Origin: Symsagittifera roscoffensis
Lineage: Eukaryota; Xenacoelomorpha; Acoela; Convolutidae
NCBI RefSeq assembly: GCF_963678635.1
Contig: NC_087063.1
Coordinates: 21,148,701 to 21,212,700 of the forward strand
Direction of reading: 5' to 3'
DNA length: 64,000 nt
Shown: positions 1 to 13,900 of the stretch, piece after piece
Numbering within the stretch: the stretch's first letter is position 1
How the letters are laid out: every line of letters begins with the position of its first letter
The notes under the pieces: model-generated
The model's database searches: none
What the model saw: only the letters and a program-made list of their open reading frames with translations
What the model was told of the DNA's origin: nothing
Program-made: the position numbers and the translations under genes

Positions 1-24
1 AAAAACTAAGTCAACTAAACCAAA

Positions 25-205
25 AATGTAGTGTGACAACTAAACCGACAACACATAAGCCGACAAACTATAGTCAGACTATTCAACTATTACGAAAAAA
101 AAAAATTCAGACACTGAAAAAAAAACAGGTTCGACCGGGACTCGAAGCCAAGATTACAGGGTGCAAACGCAACCGTGTTACCTTCGTGCCAACAAAATGT
201 CTTAA
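25..205 (-). repeat. SINE-like repeat, family 1, tRNA-like head
   Basis: Read on the minus strand, about 205 to 128 resembles a degenerate tRNA: an A-box-like stretch with GGTAACA and a B-box-like GCTTCGAGTCCC. It is followed toward lower coordinates by A/T tracts and a tail containing the complement of AAGCCGACAA. The same head-plus-tail layout recurs near 38.2-38.36 kb and 38.51-38.69 kb, and the AAGCCGACAA tail also near 4.76 kb. This makes a tRNA-derived SINE family likelier than a tRNA gene; no complete cloverleaf can be drawn. Boundaries are approximate. Confidence 0.45.
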
Positions 206-584
206 AATGCAAAGAATCTGTAATATAACAGCATCAAATTCAATAACAAAGGTGTAAGAAAATTTTTTTACGGTAAAAAAAGTCTAGTTCCCGATTACAA
301 CACACTTTGAAATAGCGGTTTGAAATGGTTAATTTCTTGTCTTAATTCGAGCGAAAAAAGCAAGCAAGCAAAAACTATGCCTAACTTAGGAACTTAAAAC
401 TCGATTTTGAGCAAGTATTTTGGAGTTTTCCATCTTCATTTTTGTCCAATATGTCAATATTACAATGATTGTCTAATATGCCCAAATTATTTTTTTACGT
501 CAGATCCGTTTATCACACCAAGCAGAAAAAACTACACTAAATTGGAAAAAATCGCTCTAAACAGTAGTTTTTGGCGAATTCCGA

Positions 585-637
585 AGACAATGGTCGGAAC
601 ATTCTGTGCTACTTGACGTAACCGGCTATCCTCGTTT
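585..637 (-). repeat. Family B interspersed repeat, terminal segment (inverted)
   Basis: ATGGTCGGAACATTCTGTGC followed by GTAACCGGCTATCC is the reverse complement of the left end of the family B repeat seen at 16.52 kb, 23.01 kb and 40.98 kb. The inner part of this copy probably lies to the left but is too diverged to bound by eye. The rest of 206-1180 is AT-rich with no coding signal that I can support. Confidence 0.55.
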
Positions 638-1234
638 TATTGTGTTTTATGCTCTGCAAAAAACAATAAAAAGCGCGTTGAATACCTTAGTTCGGCTATT
701 TTCGAACACCCATAAATTTTGCAAAAAAACAATCTGATTTGAAATATATTAATTATTTCGAGCACAGGACATCAATATTTTTCAGATGGTATGAAAAAAA
801 TTCGCCAAAAACCGTTTAAAAAATTTGAAATTTGTATCGAAAGAAAAAAATCACTCCCTTTACAACAATTAGCCCTTCATTTTTCTAAGTCCGAAATTAA
901 AGCAATAAACGAGATAACGAAAAAAATTGATAGCTAAACAACCATTTACCTTAGTTTTTTCGGCAGCATTGGCTTCAATTATATCTCCAATTGAGTAACT
1001 AAATTAATGTAGACAACCTTTTTTGTAGTTTTCAGTTGGTTTAATGAAAACCAAGAGGAGTACTTTAAAATTGACTTAAGCTAAAACAATATTCAGACTA
1101 TTGAAAGAAAAGGAACTTTTTCTTCAGGTGTTTTTAGATTTTTCTGATCTAACTTCGTTTTCGGGTGTGTTTCGGTTATTTTTTTTTACTTTTTCCCCAT
1201 GCAAAAACAGGTATCAAAAAACTAGAAATGGTTG

Positions 1235-1577
1235 CTTGATATATCATATTAAAGCCCCTTTAGTCGTGGTTCAAAATGTTTTGAAAAAATTCCTAAACGT
1301 TTTCTCACTGTTGAGAAAAACCGATTTTAAATAAAAACTAGCTTACGAAGCTTCATTTAGCGCTTCCATGGCAAGAAAAAAAATTAAGACTTCAGATGTT
1401 TTCCCCTTTTGGTCTACTAATGCCAAATATACTTAAGTTCTGAGCTGTCGTCTAATTCTTCTTATCATGCCACGCGCAGAACACGACACAAACTTTACAA
1501 GAAAGCTTCTTTGAAAGAAGTTATGAGTATGGTCGGAGTTTTTTGTGCTAATTGCGCAACAACCGGCTACCCTTTTG
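1235..1577 (-). repeat. Family B interspersed repeat copy
   Basis: Inverted copy. The inner part (AGTCGTGGTTCAAA then TTGAAAAAATTCC, about 1262-1295) matches the family's internal 'TCGTGATTCGAA' region, and 1533-1577 carries ATGGTCGGAG through CAACCGGCTACCC, the reverse complement of the family's left end. It lies just past the third CLC exon, in what would be the next intron. Confidence 0.5.
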
Positions 1578-1643
1578 TGCCTCTTTGTTTCCTTTCCGAT
1601 GAATGTGAGCCCTTTGCTTATTTGTATGTTATCAAACTCTGAC

Positions 1644-1917
1644 CTCGACTAGTTGTCTGGCAATGAACCACTTGTATTGAGTGATGATGCCGATGAACTG
1701 GTGCAGCAGGAACCCAATGAGTCCAGTTAGGAATCCAATCAGTCCCATCATGATCCACCTGTCCCAGTCTAGCCTAAACAGCACACCCATCACTGCTGAT
1801 GACGTCATAAATGCCTCGTCTTTACTAAGTCGCCTCTGATAGGCTGGAATAAACTCGGCCTCGAATTCAGTGTTGAAGTTATTATCATTGGGGACGCAGT
1901 CATAGCCAGTGGAATGT
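1644..1917 (-). CDS. CLC-like gene, coding exon 3
   Basis: Encodes ...GYDCVPNDNN... and the hydrophobic helix GLIGFLTGLIGFLL, ending ARQLVE. The best phase-2 acceptor is CGTAG|ACATTCC; its pyrimidine tract is poor, so the exon start is less sure than its frame. The donor is GAG|GTCAGAG. No further exon could be recognised between here and position 1. Confidence 0.6.
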
Positions 1918-4900
1918 CTACGTTTTGCTGTCATTTTTCAAGTGAATTCATTTGGTTAAATTTGAAAATTATAATACGGATGTATTTATAAACAAGATAA
2001 TTCGGCAAATAGCAAAATAGTTTTGATGAACGTTCGCACAAAATGAACGTGCAGCAATACTTTGGACAATTGAAAAAAAAATTCCATTAAAGTGTAATAA
2101 TTTTTGATCAAAAACAAAAGCGTAAGCTGTTAGCTATAAAATGAATAAATTAATCAGCAGAAGGTCATATAAGACTCCTATTAAGAAAAAAATAAAGCAC
2201 ATAGTTTCTTGAACGCTGAAATTTTGAAGAATTTATGGCACTGATATCAATAATCTATAATTTTATGGCATACCACCTCTATATTTTATTTCACCAGTCA
2301 CGAGGTGGGGTATTGCATTGCTTGTATACGTTAGTAGATGTTTCAGGAAAACAAAACTATCGGTTTTTGGATTGAGCTCCATATATCTGTCAAAATGAAG
2401 GTATATCTATCATAAATTTGTCAATACTTACATCAATTTTCACATCTTTCCCACTATGTTTGGTGTTTTTCAGAAGAAAATCAACCGTGTGATCTTGATA
2501 ACATTTTAAATTAGTTTACTTGATAAAACTAGAAAAAATTACTAGTCTTTAAATGTTCGAACCCAACAATTGAATATGAACGAACTTAGAACCAAGTAAC
2601 ACCTCCCCTTTTGTTAAACCCTCCCTCCTAATTATTGAAAACACCGATGAAAATATAAATAAACCTATATAAAAATTCATCTTAATTGGCAAAGGCTTGA
2701 AATTAATTGGATTTAATGCAGTATGACTATATGTAATCTAATTTTAAAATTCCGCTATTAAAAAGGTTCAAAGTTTGTTTTTAAGGTGAAAAAGTTTGTC
2801 TACCGTTAAAACTCAGGCCAGCTGTAAATACACTGAATCGTAATTATGTATCATGCAGGGTAATTTTGGCTTTTGTTGTTACAGCATTTGTACCAGCAGA
2901 AAATGGCAAATAATTTGCATGAGGGTCTTCGTTAGGGACAACAGCTGTACAGCAGTTTTCCTCGAACATATTTTGTGTTGGATCTCTCTTAGATGAAGCC
3001 TGTTAAGAAAGATTTCGTATCTTGCGGGTGTGGTATTTTGAGAAAAGATGACGTACCTTGAGGGTTGTCCCGACAGCCACTTTTTGTATGCCTGTGAGTG
3101 TGGGGGGAGGTAGTCGACTGCCTCGAACTGACCCAGGATCTCCCTCTCCTGCACTGTGTACTGGTGGTTGGTAGAGGTACTCTCCAGGTCTCTATTGCGC
3201 GCAAACAGCTGCTCTTCATCTACAAACATGTAAAAACTAATTGAATTAATAACAACATGACTGCTCGTATACCAAGGAAAGGTCCTGATTGTTCCGATTG
3301 ATCTTTGGTCTCCAAAAAATGTTGGTAAAAAAGTTTAGGACTATCACTGGAGATCAATTTTGAGCTGCCAATACCAATTATTATGATAACTTCAAGTTTA
3401 TCTAGACGATTTTCCCTAGTTTTGGGTCCGTTTTGGCGTTCTGATTCCGCAAAAATCTTTTTTTTTAAAAAAAGAATTTAATATTGCGTTCTACAGCTTA
3501 AAAGGTTTGTTCGCTAAAGAAATTCGATGGATTATATATTGTTATGTATAATTACATTAGACAATCAGATGGTAAATACTTGTTGCATTTCACAAATGTC
3601 ATATTTTGTTTGTTCTTTCAGTTGCCTCTTCTCTTTGCGCTTTCAAAATAGTGTGATCTTCGCCTTATTCAATTAGGGAACATAACGCTGCTGACAATTA
3701 TTAAATTGTTATTATTATTTAATTATTATTAAATATTTATTAAATAAAAAAAAAATTAAACTATAATTCAGAAGCGAAGCTGAGCTTCGCACCACTTGCA
3801 AAACGTAAAGCCAACAAATCGTGAAAAAAAATGAAAAAACGCCAAAAAACAACACCCAACACTTTTAAATGTTTTTCTCAAAATGAAACTTATTTTGATG
3901 AAAACTTGTGGCAGAACACAACAACCAGCCTTGAACTAGAATAAAAAGTTGCCGAGCGGTAACTATGCAGACAAAACCGGGGATAAATGGTCCTAAAATA
4001 TACAAATAGAGGATTTTTAAAGACAGAAAATGTTGAAACTTTTTTAATTTTTTTTTGTCAAAAAATCGATGTCCCATTCAATTTAATCGATTTGTACGCA
4101 AAACTATCAGACATCACAAGGCATTACGCCAAAAAATTGCTCTCAGCTAAGTCCAAAAAAACTAAGACAAAAACTAAGACTGCCGTCCATTTTTTTTGTT
4201 GTCATCAAGTTTTGGTAGGTATGAAAACGAAACATCTCAATCACAATAACCTGTGTAAACTTCAATTGAAAATACAAATTCACCCCACAAAAGTAGAAAA
4301 AACATTAAGTGTACTGGAAGCAAACAGCGCAAACAATCCAAATTTGCTATTTTGAAAAACAGAAATCTCAAAATTACGAGCAAAATATGAATAAAAAAAC
4401 AATTAACGGTAGTTTGAGATCTGATATCACTTAAGGCCTCCTAAAACCGAGTCTCTTGCTTAAAAATTATCGTTCTATAACTACCTTTGCTAATAACAAA
4501 ATGATAAGAACAACAGGCCGATGTAGAAGTATCGAGGAAAATATCCGAACAAAGTTTTATTGAAAAAAGAAAAAAGTTCGATAAGCAATTCCAAACATAA
4601 ACTCGACAAAAAATTTGAAAAATTTTTTATGATTTTTTCTAACCTTTTTCATTGAAGATCAGGGAAGTGATTTCAAAATCCCAAACATGTCAAATCAAAA
4701 TTGAATTGAATTAAAAAGAACCTACTCCGAAAAAAAAAATTAGAAAAAACATCATGCAAGTAAGCCGACAAAATTAAAGCCGACACTCAATAAGCTGGAA
4801 ACAGGCAAAATATTTTCAGTTAAAAAATCAAAAAAAGGATATGCATCTACGCGCTACATTGCAAGCACTAAACAGGCCAAACAAATACGCTGCATAAGCT

Positions 4901-7900
4901 GCATATTTGTAAGTTTGCCATTTCAAACTTCTTTAAATATTTATCATTCTATGACCAAAGTTATTTACGGGAAAAAAGTCTCGTACCCAGTTGCAAAACC
5001 CTTGCTTATCGCATAGGTACTTAGATTTGAGTCCTATGCAAAAACAAGGCTGCTCGTATCAGGGCGACACCCTGAATGTTCTGACAGTCCTTTAACGTCT
5101 ATAGAGTAGTGTTCCATTTAAAGAAATGCAAGAAAATTCCAAAAAAAGTGGAAAAATTAAAATTAATCATCCCCCAGACGCCAGCTTAAGTAATATTTAG
5201 TCCTAGTTTAGCATAAAATACCTTATTAATTGAAAAAAATAGCATGCTTGAATTCAATTTGGAACGATTTCAATCGGAATAATAGTCGCTGACGCTTTAT
5301 TAGCACAAGCTATATGGCGCATTAATTAACCCAAATTGGGCCAACTGGTCATTTTCAAGCCCTCGCAACTATGCGAAAAATTTTCACAGGTAAAAACATT
5401 TTTTCAAATTTGAGCTACTGGCATCAACAGTTTCAAATGACCTGAAAAAAACTAGTGAAGATGGCAAATCAGAAAAGCGGAATTTGTCTCGAGAAAAAAC
5501 CCAGCACAAAAAATCTGTCACTTTATTGTGCTCACCTGATTTCAAATAGGAAACAATTTGTGTGTGGGAGAATAATTTGTGTTACGCTATCGTCATCATA
5601 GATAAGGTCTTCGAACTATTACATACACACTTTATAGAGGCTCAAAGAGCATTTTTGGTAGCTCGTAAATGGATGCCCAATAAATATTACAAGAAATGTA
5701 ATTGCAACAAATATATAATGCTATTTCTTTTTAAATATTTTTTGCAATACTTATTTTTTTCTGCTTTGTCACTGCAATCAATTATAATTATTTCTCACAT
5801 TTCGCAAACATAGGTTAGCTTGAAGGGGACAGGGAAATTGAGCTCAGTGAACACGTAGAGTCCAGGTCTGATATCGACTGTCCCATATTTTTTAAAAGAA
5901 TTGCTGGTCTGGATAACAAAATCCTCCCACGCATATATTCTCTACTTTCTTTGAAAGTCGGAACAATTTAATGAGCAATTAACTTGATTTCATTTTGAAA
6001 CAATTTTATGTGGTGGATAATAGTTTTTGTTACAATTTTATACATGAGTAATACTGAGTAATACATGTAGTCTCAAAGCGCATGCAAGATAAGGCTTAGC
6101 TTACCGTCTTGGGAACACGTAGATTCCAGGATTGATCCCGGCTCTACAGCTTTATTTCAAAAATTGGTCTGAATAAAAAAACACCCCTAACATTGATTTT
6201 GCTGGCTTTCTTCAAAACTCAGAACTAAAATAAACTGTTGTCAAGCTTGTGTATTGATTAAGATTCTCGCATAAATAATATTTACATTCAACGGAGCACT
6301 ATCCTGTGCGATCATCATGAGACCTTCCGGTCAGTTGGATCTCTTTAACTATTTCCCCCTTTTGCAAAGGGGGAGGGGAGAGATTCGTTACTAAGTACAA
6401 AATTCTCATATGCTTAATCGTTGATTTATTTCTTTGAAGGGGGAGATTCGTTACTAGGTACCTAAGGGAGTAAATACACCTTTTCAAAGCCTTTTGAACA
6501 ATTGGTAATTTGAAAAGAATTATAGGTAACTTCTATTGAAATAACATTTATTTCGTAAGTTCTAAAGAATAGAAAAACGATTTTATTCCAAATGGATAAG
6601 AACAGAATATAATTTAAAGAATCAACGGTTTTTATGCAACATTCATTGTTTATCCGTCTATTTTATTCCTGGCCAAACAATCCGGGATACATGTCATCGT
6701 ATGATTGTACCAACCAACACATTTCTGTGGAGTAATCTCACAACTTGTTCGTTCCACAATAGATTTGACATGACGGAAACGGTAATCCTGAAGTGTTTGT
6801 CCTGGCTCCTTCAAGGCATCAGCGTTGATGAACAAATCCATCTCTTGGCCATTCTGAGCTTTTTTATACTTGGCCATTCTGAGCGTGATTCAATTGAAAT
6901 TTCACGATTTGAAAAAAACTTATGAACACACATTTGAGCATGCATTATTTCTTGACTTTCAATTGAAAATACGGTTTGTTCAAAGGATGTCACTAACATT
7001 TCAATAGGCCTTGAAATGGTGTAGTTAAAGAGATCCGGTCAGTTTTTACTCAACTTAAGATTAGGTTTGAAAACAGATCAGAACGTTTGGCACTAACAAG
7101 TGGAGCTCGTATGTAGTTTATGAGAGTCATGGGTTTTAAAAATTTAGCAGATTTTTTTATTATGGGCTATTTCATTCTTAGCAGCGAAATCTAGGCTTGA
7201 CCATAAATGGAACGTATTTTCCGCGCCACGTGGAGTTTTTGGCTAAAATAGCTTCGTTGTGTATACTCGGGAAAATCCTAGCCCAAGACTTTTCACCAAA
7301 CTTGAAGCAAGATTTGAGCGGTTTGAGCGGTTTTTTAGGCAATTGCGCTCAAAATCTTGCTTCATAATAAGCGGTTTCAGCGGTTTTTCGCCCAAACTGC
7401 TCGAGTCTTGCGCAAACCGCTCAAACAAAACGCCCAAACCGCTCAAATCTTGCTGGAAAACCGCTCAAACCGTTCAATTTTTGAGCGGGATCTCGACCCG
7501 GGAAATCATTCCCTGGTTGAACGCATGTTGATCTGAACACGGTGGTGTACGGCAAATAAGACGAAAGACGACAACCTTTTTTGATGGGACTTTAAGACGA
7601 AGGCTTGCTTAAATTTGAACAGTTCATTTTAAATCTTTTAATGAGTATTTGTCTTCTTAATGTTATGTCATCTTAATGCATGTCGTCTTCTTTACCTCGC
7701 ACCGAGCACGCTATGCGCAATTTTTTTTCTCAGACTTAGTTTTTGTCAGTTTCCTCATCCGAAAAAATTACGTGGTATTTTTTATTTAACGCTCGGAAAC
7801 CGGCAACTTTTCGGCTATATATTTTCGTACTTTTTCGATAACTAATTTTTCAATTTACATTGCGCCTAAAAGAAACCCTTCCAAACAATTTTTATAAAAC

Positions 7901-10900
7901 TTTTGTCATCTGTTTCTACATTCTTGTCCATGTATCAAGAACGATAAATGCGTCGAATGATTGGGTTCATGTTTGGGTTAAGAACCAAACATTTCCTAAT
8001 TTCCACGTCTTTCAAGATCATGTTATTTAACCCAGCTTGACTTGACCTGCCTTGAGAATGTTGAAATCACAAATTTGAAGAAAAAAAATTAGTTCAAATA
8101 AAAACATGTCAATTTCAGTAATTTAGTATAAAATAAACACTTCAATGGCACTTTAAATTATCAACACAATAACAAGTTACGATAGGATTTGAGCCAATCC
8201 ATTAGGGATTATGTCAGCAAAGCGCTGCTAAGCGAAGCGTATTTTAAAATGAGTTGACAGTTTATTTGAAGGACAGTTTATTTAATGGACGAGGGCGTCC
8301 AGAATTAAATATCATGCTGAGCAGCCTTGAAAACAGACAGCTTTGGATTCTAATCACCCCTGTTTTTCTCAGCGACCGAACTTAACCCAACCCCAAAATG
8401 ATAAAACCCTTCGATAACAATTCCAGCACAACTTCAGAAGATTACTTAGAAAAATTATTTTTGAAGCATGCAAATAGTTGACTTTCCTATTTATCAAAAC
8501 GTTAAAAATACTTTATTTGAATCAAAATTTGATTTTTTGTTAATGCTTCAAGAGAAAAATAAAGAAACAAGAGTAGCCAGTTGCTGTGCAAGTAGGCCAT
8601 TGTTCCAAAACACGAAATAATTTTTTTTATTCAGACCAATTTCCAAAAGAATATTTGATCTATTCATATATGCATACCTGTATCTTCCAGAGCACAGCCC
8701 GGCACGCACAATCACTATATTAACCTTACTTGACAGTATCTCTGAAACGATTCTATCTCAACCAGGGGCGGATCTAGGATTTTTTCGAGGGGGGGACGGA
8801 TTTTCAAAAAATTTTCGAACATTTTGACGACCTTTTTTTTTTTTTTAGCTCGACCAAATTGATTTTCGAGCTCTTCTAAAGCACTAAAAGGTCCCTGTTT
8901 TGGCCAAATTTTCTGCGCCGGAGGCAAATTTTTGAAAAAACAGGTCAAAAAAGCCGTTTTTAGGCACTTTTTGAAAAAATTTTGACAAAAAAAAATCGCA
9001 TTTTTTTGGCGCGCGCCCCCCCCTCAAAGTTAGTATATATTGGCGCCAAAGGCGCCTTTAGAAAAATTTTAGGGTCGGTCGGCAAAAAATTGATTTCTTA
9101 AAAAGTACCAAAGGGAGGACCCTTTGGGTCGGCAGGGGGTCGAATCCCTGAGGGGGGGCGTCCGCCCCCCCTCCCCTAAATCCGCCCCTGATCTGAACTG
9201 CTCTTTTCAAACTTTGATGCTGAAAAAAGTAACGCTAAATAATTATGCGTTGCAAATTATCGAGCACTACAAGATCGTTCCTAGCTAAACTGAGGCAAGC
9301 TAACTGGTGTCATTATTTCTATGTACAACTCACATTTTAACACTTTAGATTTATTATTGTCAGCCTAAAAATCATAGTTTGTCAATATTTCATTCACGAA
9401 AAACTATTCAAGACCAATTAAAGGCCCTGATACGAGCGGTCTTGTTTGATGCAGCAATTGCCTAGGACCACTAGCTATTTAGCTAAATCATTCTCCCAAC
9501 TATCAAGCAAGCCACCAGAGAATTTTGAAATATTTTTTAGAAACTGAGCATTTATTTATTGTTGTTCCGACTTTCGATACAAAAGTAACAAAATATTTGT
9601 GCTCTGGTTGGTTTTTTTTTCTTCAGACAAATTTCGACTTTTTAACTAACCATTTTTGATGGAATTTTTTGTATCATTCAAAAAGTGTTGTTGTCATGAG
9701 CTTAAATTTGAAAAGAGAATATACCTGTGATCATTTTTCGTAAAGTTATGGTGGTTTAAATATTGCCATTTTGGCCGATTAACGCGCAATATTGCCGTTT
9801 AGGACAATTAACGCGCAATATATTTCGCGCTATTAACGTGCAAGCGGAGATTTAATCCGTTACAAGGGGCGAAATCTATCCTTTTGTACTTTATATGGCG
9901 TGAGTGTGGGGCGATGAATTTCATAAATAATTTCAATTTAAAATTTTTTTTCTTTACATTTAATTTTTTTAATGTTATTACTGCTCCATACACCTTAAAC
10001 GGCAGTCGGATCATTCGGGGCTTCGCCCTGATACGAGCAGTCTTGTTCTGATTTTCGTACAAAAGTAACGGAATATTTGTGCTCGGGGTGGGTTTTTTTC
10101 TTCAGTCACTTTTTCACTAGCCATTTTTGACGGGATTTTTTTTTATCATTCAAAAACTATTGTTGTCCTGAGCTTAAATTTGAGAATATATTTTACCTGT
10201 TATCATTTTTCGATCAGTTATGGGGGTTGAACGATTGCCATTTTGGCCAACTTTGGACAATTAATGCGCGATATTAACGCGTCAGCGGAGATATAATCCG
10301 TCATAGAAATCGTTCCAAATTGAATTGAGTCATGCCATTTAGTGTAGTTAATACAATGCGTTATGCAGAAAATATCACATTGTACTTTACATAGCGTGGG
10401 GGGGGGTAAGATTTTGAAAAAAAAATTCCAAGAAAAAATTGAATTTTTTTCTTTATTTTTGAAAAATTTATCCGTGTTTTAAAGTGAACACTACTCCATC
10501 GACCTCAAAAACAGTCACTTTGCCCTGATCCGAGCAATCTTGTTTTTTGATCAGCCTAAATTTGATCTTTTTAGGTTTGTTCGGGAGAAGATAACTTATT
10601 TTGATTAGCCTTCGTTGTTTGCAAAAATTTTACTTTTAAAAAGTCAAAATCAAGAATTTCAGTCTACTTCTTCGCATCGCCATTTCAAGGCTTTTTCCAA
10701 AACCGTTTTAGGCACTTCTAAAAAAGCCGTTTTTAGGCACTTTTTGAAAAATGTTGACAAAAAAATCGCATTTTTTTGGCGCGCGCTCCCCCTCAAAGTT
10801 AGTATATATTGGCGCCAAAGGCGCCTTTATAAAAGTTTTAGGGTCGGTGGGCAAAAAATTGATTTCTTAAAAAGTAACGCTAAATATTTATGCGTTGCAA

Positions 10901-13900
10901 ATTATCGAGCACTACAAGATCGTTCCTAGCTAAACTGAGGCAAGCTAACTGGTCTCATTAATTCTATGTACAACTCACATTTTAACACTTTGGATTTATT
11001 ATTGTCAGCCTAAAAATCATAGTTTGTCAAAATTTCATTCACGAAAAACTATTCAAGACCAATTAAAGGCCCTGATACGAGCAGTCTTGTTTGATGCAGC
11101 GATTGCCTAGGACCACTAGCTATTTAGCTAAATCATTCTCCCTCTTATCAAGCAAACCACCAGAGAATTTTGAAATTTTTTTTAGAAACTGAGCATTTAT
11201 TTATAGTTGTTCCGACTTTCGATACGAAAGTAACGGAATATTTGTGCTCTGGGTGGTTTTTTTTCCTCAGACAAATATCGACTTTTGAACTAACCATTTT
11301 TGATGGAATTTTTTTATATCATTCAAAAAGTATTGTTGTCATGAGCTTAAATTTGAAAAGAGATTTTACATGTGATCATTTTTTGTAAAGTTATGGGGGT
11401 TTAAATATTGCCATTTTGGCCGATTTAGGACAATTAACGCGCGATATATTTCGCGCTATTAACGTGCAAGCGGAGATTTAATCCGTTGCAAGGGGCGAAA
11501 TCTATCCTTTTCTATTTTATATGGCGTGAGTGTGGGGCGGTGAATTTCATAAATAATTTCAATTTGAAATTTTTTTTTCTTTACATTTAATTTTATTAAT
11601 GTTATTACTGCTCCATAAACCTTAAACGGCAGTCGGAACATTCGGGGCTTCGCCCTGATACGAGCAGTCTTGTTCTGATTTTCGTACAAAAGTAACGGAA
11701 TATTTGTGCTCGGGGTGGGTTTTTTTCTTCAGTCACTTTTTCACTAGCCATTTTTGACGGGATTTTTTTATATCATTCAAAAACTTTTGTTGTCCTGAGC
11801 TTAAATTTGAGAATATATTTTACCTGTTATCATTTTTTGATCAGTTATGGGGGTTGAACGATTGCCATTTTGGCCAACTTTGGACAATTAATGCGCGATA
11901 TTAACGCGTAAGCGGAGATATAATCCGTCATAGAAATCGTTCCAAATTGAATTGAGTCATGCCATTTAGTGTAGTTAATACATTGCGTTTTGCAGAATAT
12001 ATCACATTGTACTTTACATAGCGTGGGGGGGGGGGTAAGATTTTGAAAAAAAATTCAAAAAAAAATTGAATTTTTTTCATTATTTTTGAAAAATTTATCC
12101 GTGTTTTAAAGTGAACACTACTCCATCGACCTCAAAACAGTCACTTTGCCCTGATCCGAGCAACTTGTTTTTTTATAAGCCTAAATTTGATCTTTTTAAG
12201 TTTGTTCAGGAGAAGATAACTTATTTTGATTAGCCTTCGTTGTTTGCAAAAATTTTACTTTTAAAAAGTCAAAATCAAGAATTGCAATCTACTGCTTCGC
12301 ATCGCCATTTCAATGCTTTTTCCAAAGCAAAATTGAATTGCTTTTTCTAAAAAAAAATCATCATTTCGCCCGTAAAACTTTCTCTAAGAAAACAAACCCC
12401 CTGCCTAATGTATTTAAAAAATCACGTTTTTTCTCGAATTTCGGATAAACAAAATATTAAAACCGACATGCTTCGTTTTGACTCATAACTGCAGTAAAAA
12501 TGAAAATTTTCCTTTATTAAGATGATGATAAGCTGCTTTATTGCTAGGATCAATAGGAAAGAGCATTTAAGGCAGGTATTCTTTCCATTTAAGTTTTTAC
12601 CACAAAAACCTGATAAATTCGAGTGAAATTCCACATCAAGCTGCGATTATCAGCTTCTTAAACTGCATGAAAAATGGCATGCCATTATCGCATCGTGATG
12701 GCGAAATTTATCAGATGGCGTCAGATTTCTTAAGGTAATTAGAGAGATGTCAGTATTTTCTGTAGGTTAATTCATATTAGCGACTAGTTCTCGAGGTTAC
12801 ACTTCTTCAGGAAGGTAAACATTCTATGCTTTTTTCATCTCCACAAGTGGAAAATTCTATGAGTTTTTTTTTAGAAAACTCGAATTTGTTGGAAGTTTTG
12901 TCTTCAAATTTCAATCATCGGAATTTTTCGAACAGATTTGTTTGATCCCTGTATGCCCTGTATCATAACTTGAATTTGTTGTTTGATTTTACGGGGGACA
13001 TAGGTCACATGGTCTATTTAAAGGGGGAGATTGTTCACATGGGCCAAAACCATCCCGAAATTTTTATAGAATTAAATGGTCCAGCTAGATTTTTTTCGAA
13101 AAGTAACTTAAGCTTTAAAATTTAGCTTAAACTTTCAAGCACATGACAAATTAATTTGATTGCTATTGTTATTAGAGACTATTTTGCCAAATCGAAACAG
13201 TTTGAAGAAAGTTTATCTGACTAAGAAGCTGCTCGTAAGGTTGATTGCTTATAGCTGTTTGTTCATAAAACATAAAGCTGCTCAGCTTTAAAAATTCTTT
13301 GTTTGAACAGACAGTTGATAAGTTTGCTGCTGACAAAGACAATTTTCTATGTTATTGAAGCAAATTAAAGTAGATTGAGTCAAAATGGCCTCATCATGAA
13401 CAAATAAAAATGACATTGTTTAGACGTACAGTGAAAAGAGCCAAGCACTGACAGATTTTTTTTGTGTTTTTACCCAGATTTCGGGGATTTTATTGACTGA
13501 CAATAAAGATAACCTACATCAAAACTACAAGAGTAGCCCGCAAAATTCAAACCTACCATCTTCTGCAGAAATTTCACCAAAAAAACAAGACAATTAAAAA
13601 ATTTGCGTTTTTCAACTTGGGAAAAATTAGATTTAAGAACATTTTTTTTCAAGAATTAGGTGAAAATATCCAAAATTAGCAGAAACATATCGTTCCATAA
13701 AATTGGGAGAGATTTTATGACATAAAGAGTCCCTTACCAACCAAAGGGTATGGTATTATTTTATGACATCATTTTAGGCCGAACAAATGTAAAATTTTGA
13801 AGGGCGCGTGCGCCAAAAAAAGCAATTTTTTAGGTCAAAATTTTCCAAAAAGAGCACGAAAACGGTATTTTTGACCTGTATTTTTTTTTAATTTTTCGGC

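Noticed and set aside
8570-8625. Intact family B element at 8.58 kb
   Set aside because: Only the left-end-like segment (GAGTAGCCAGTTGCTGTGC) is recognisable; no inner or right part could be matched.
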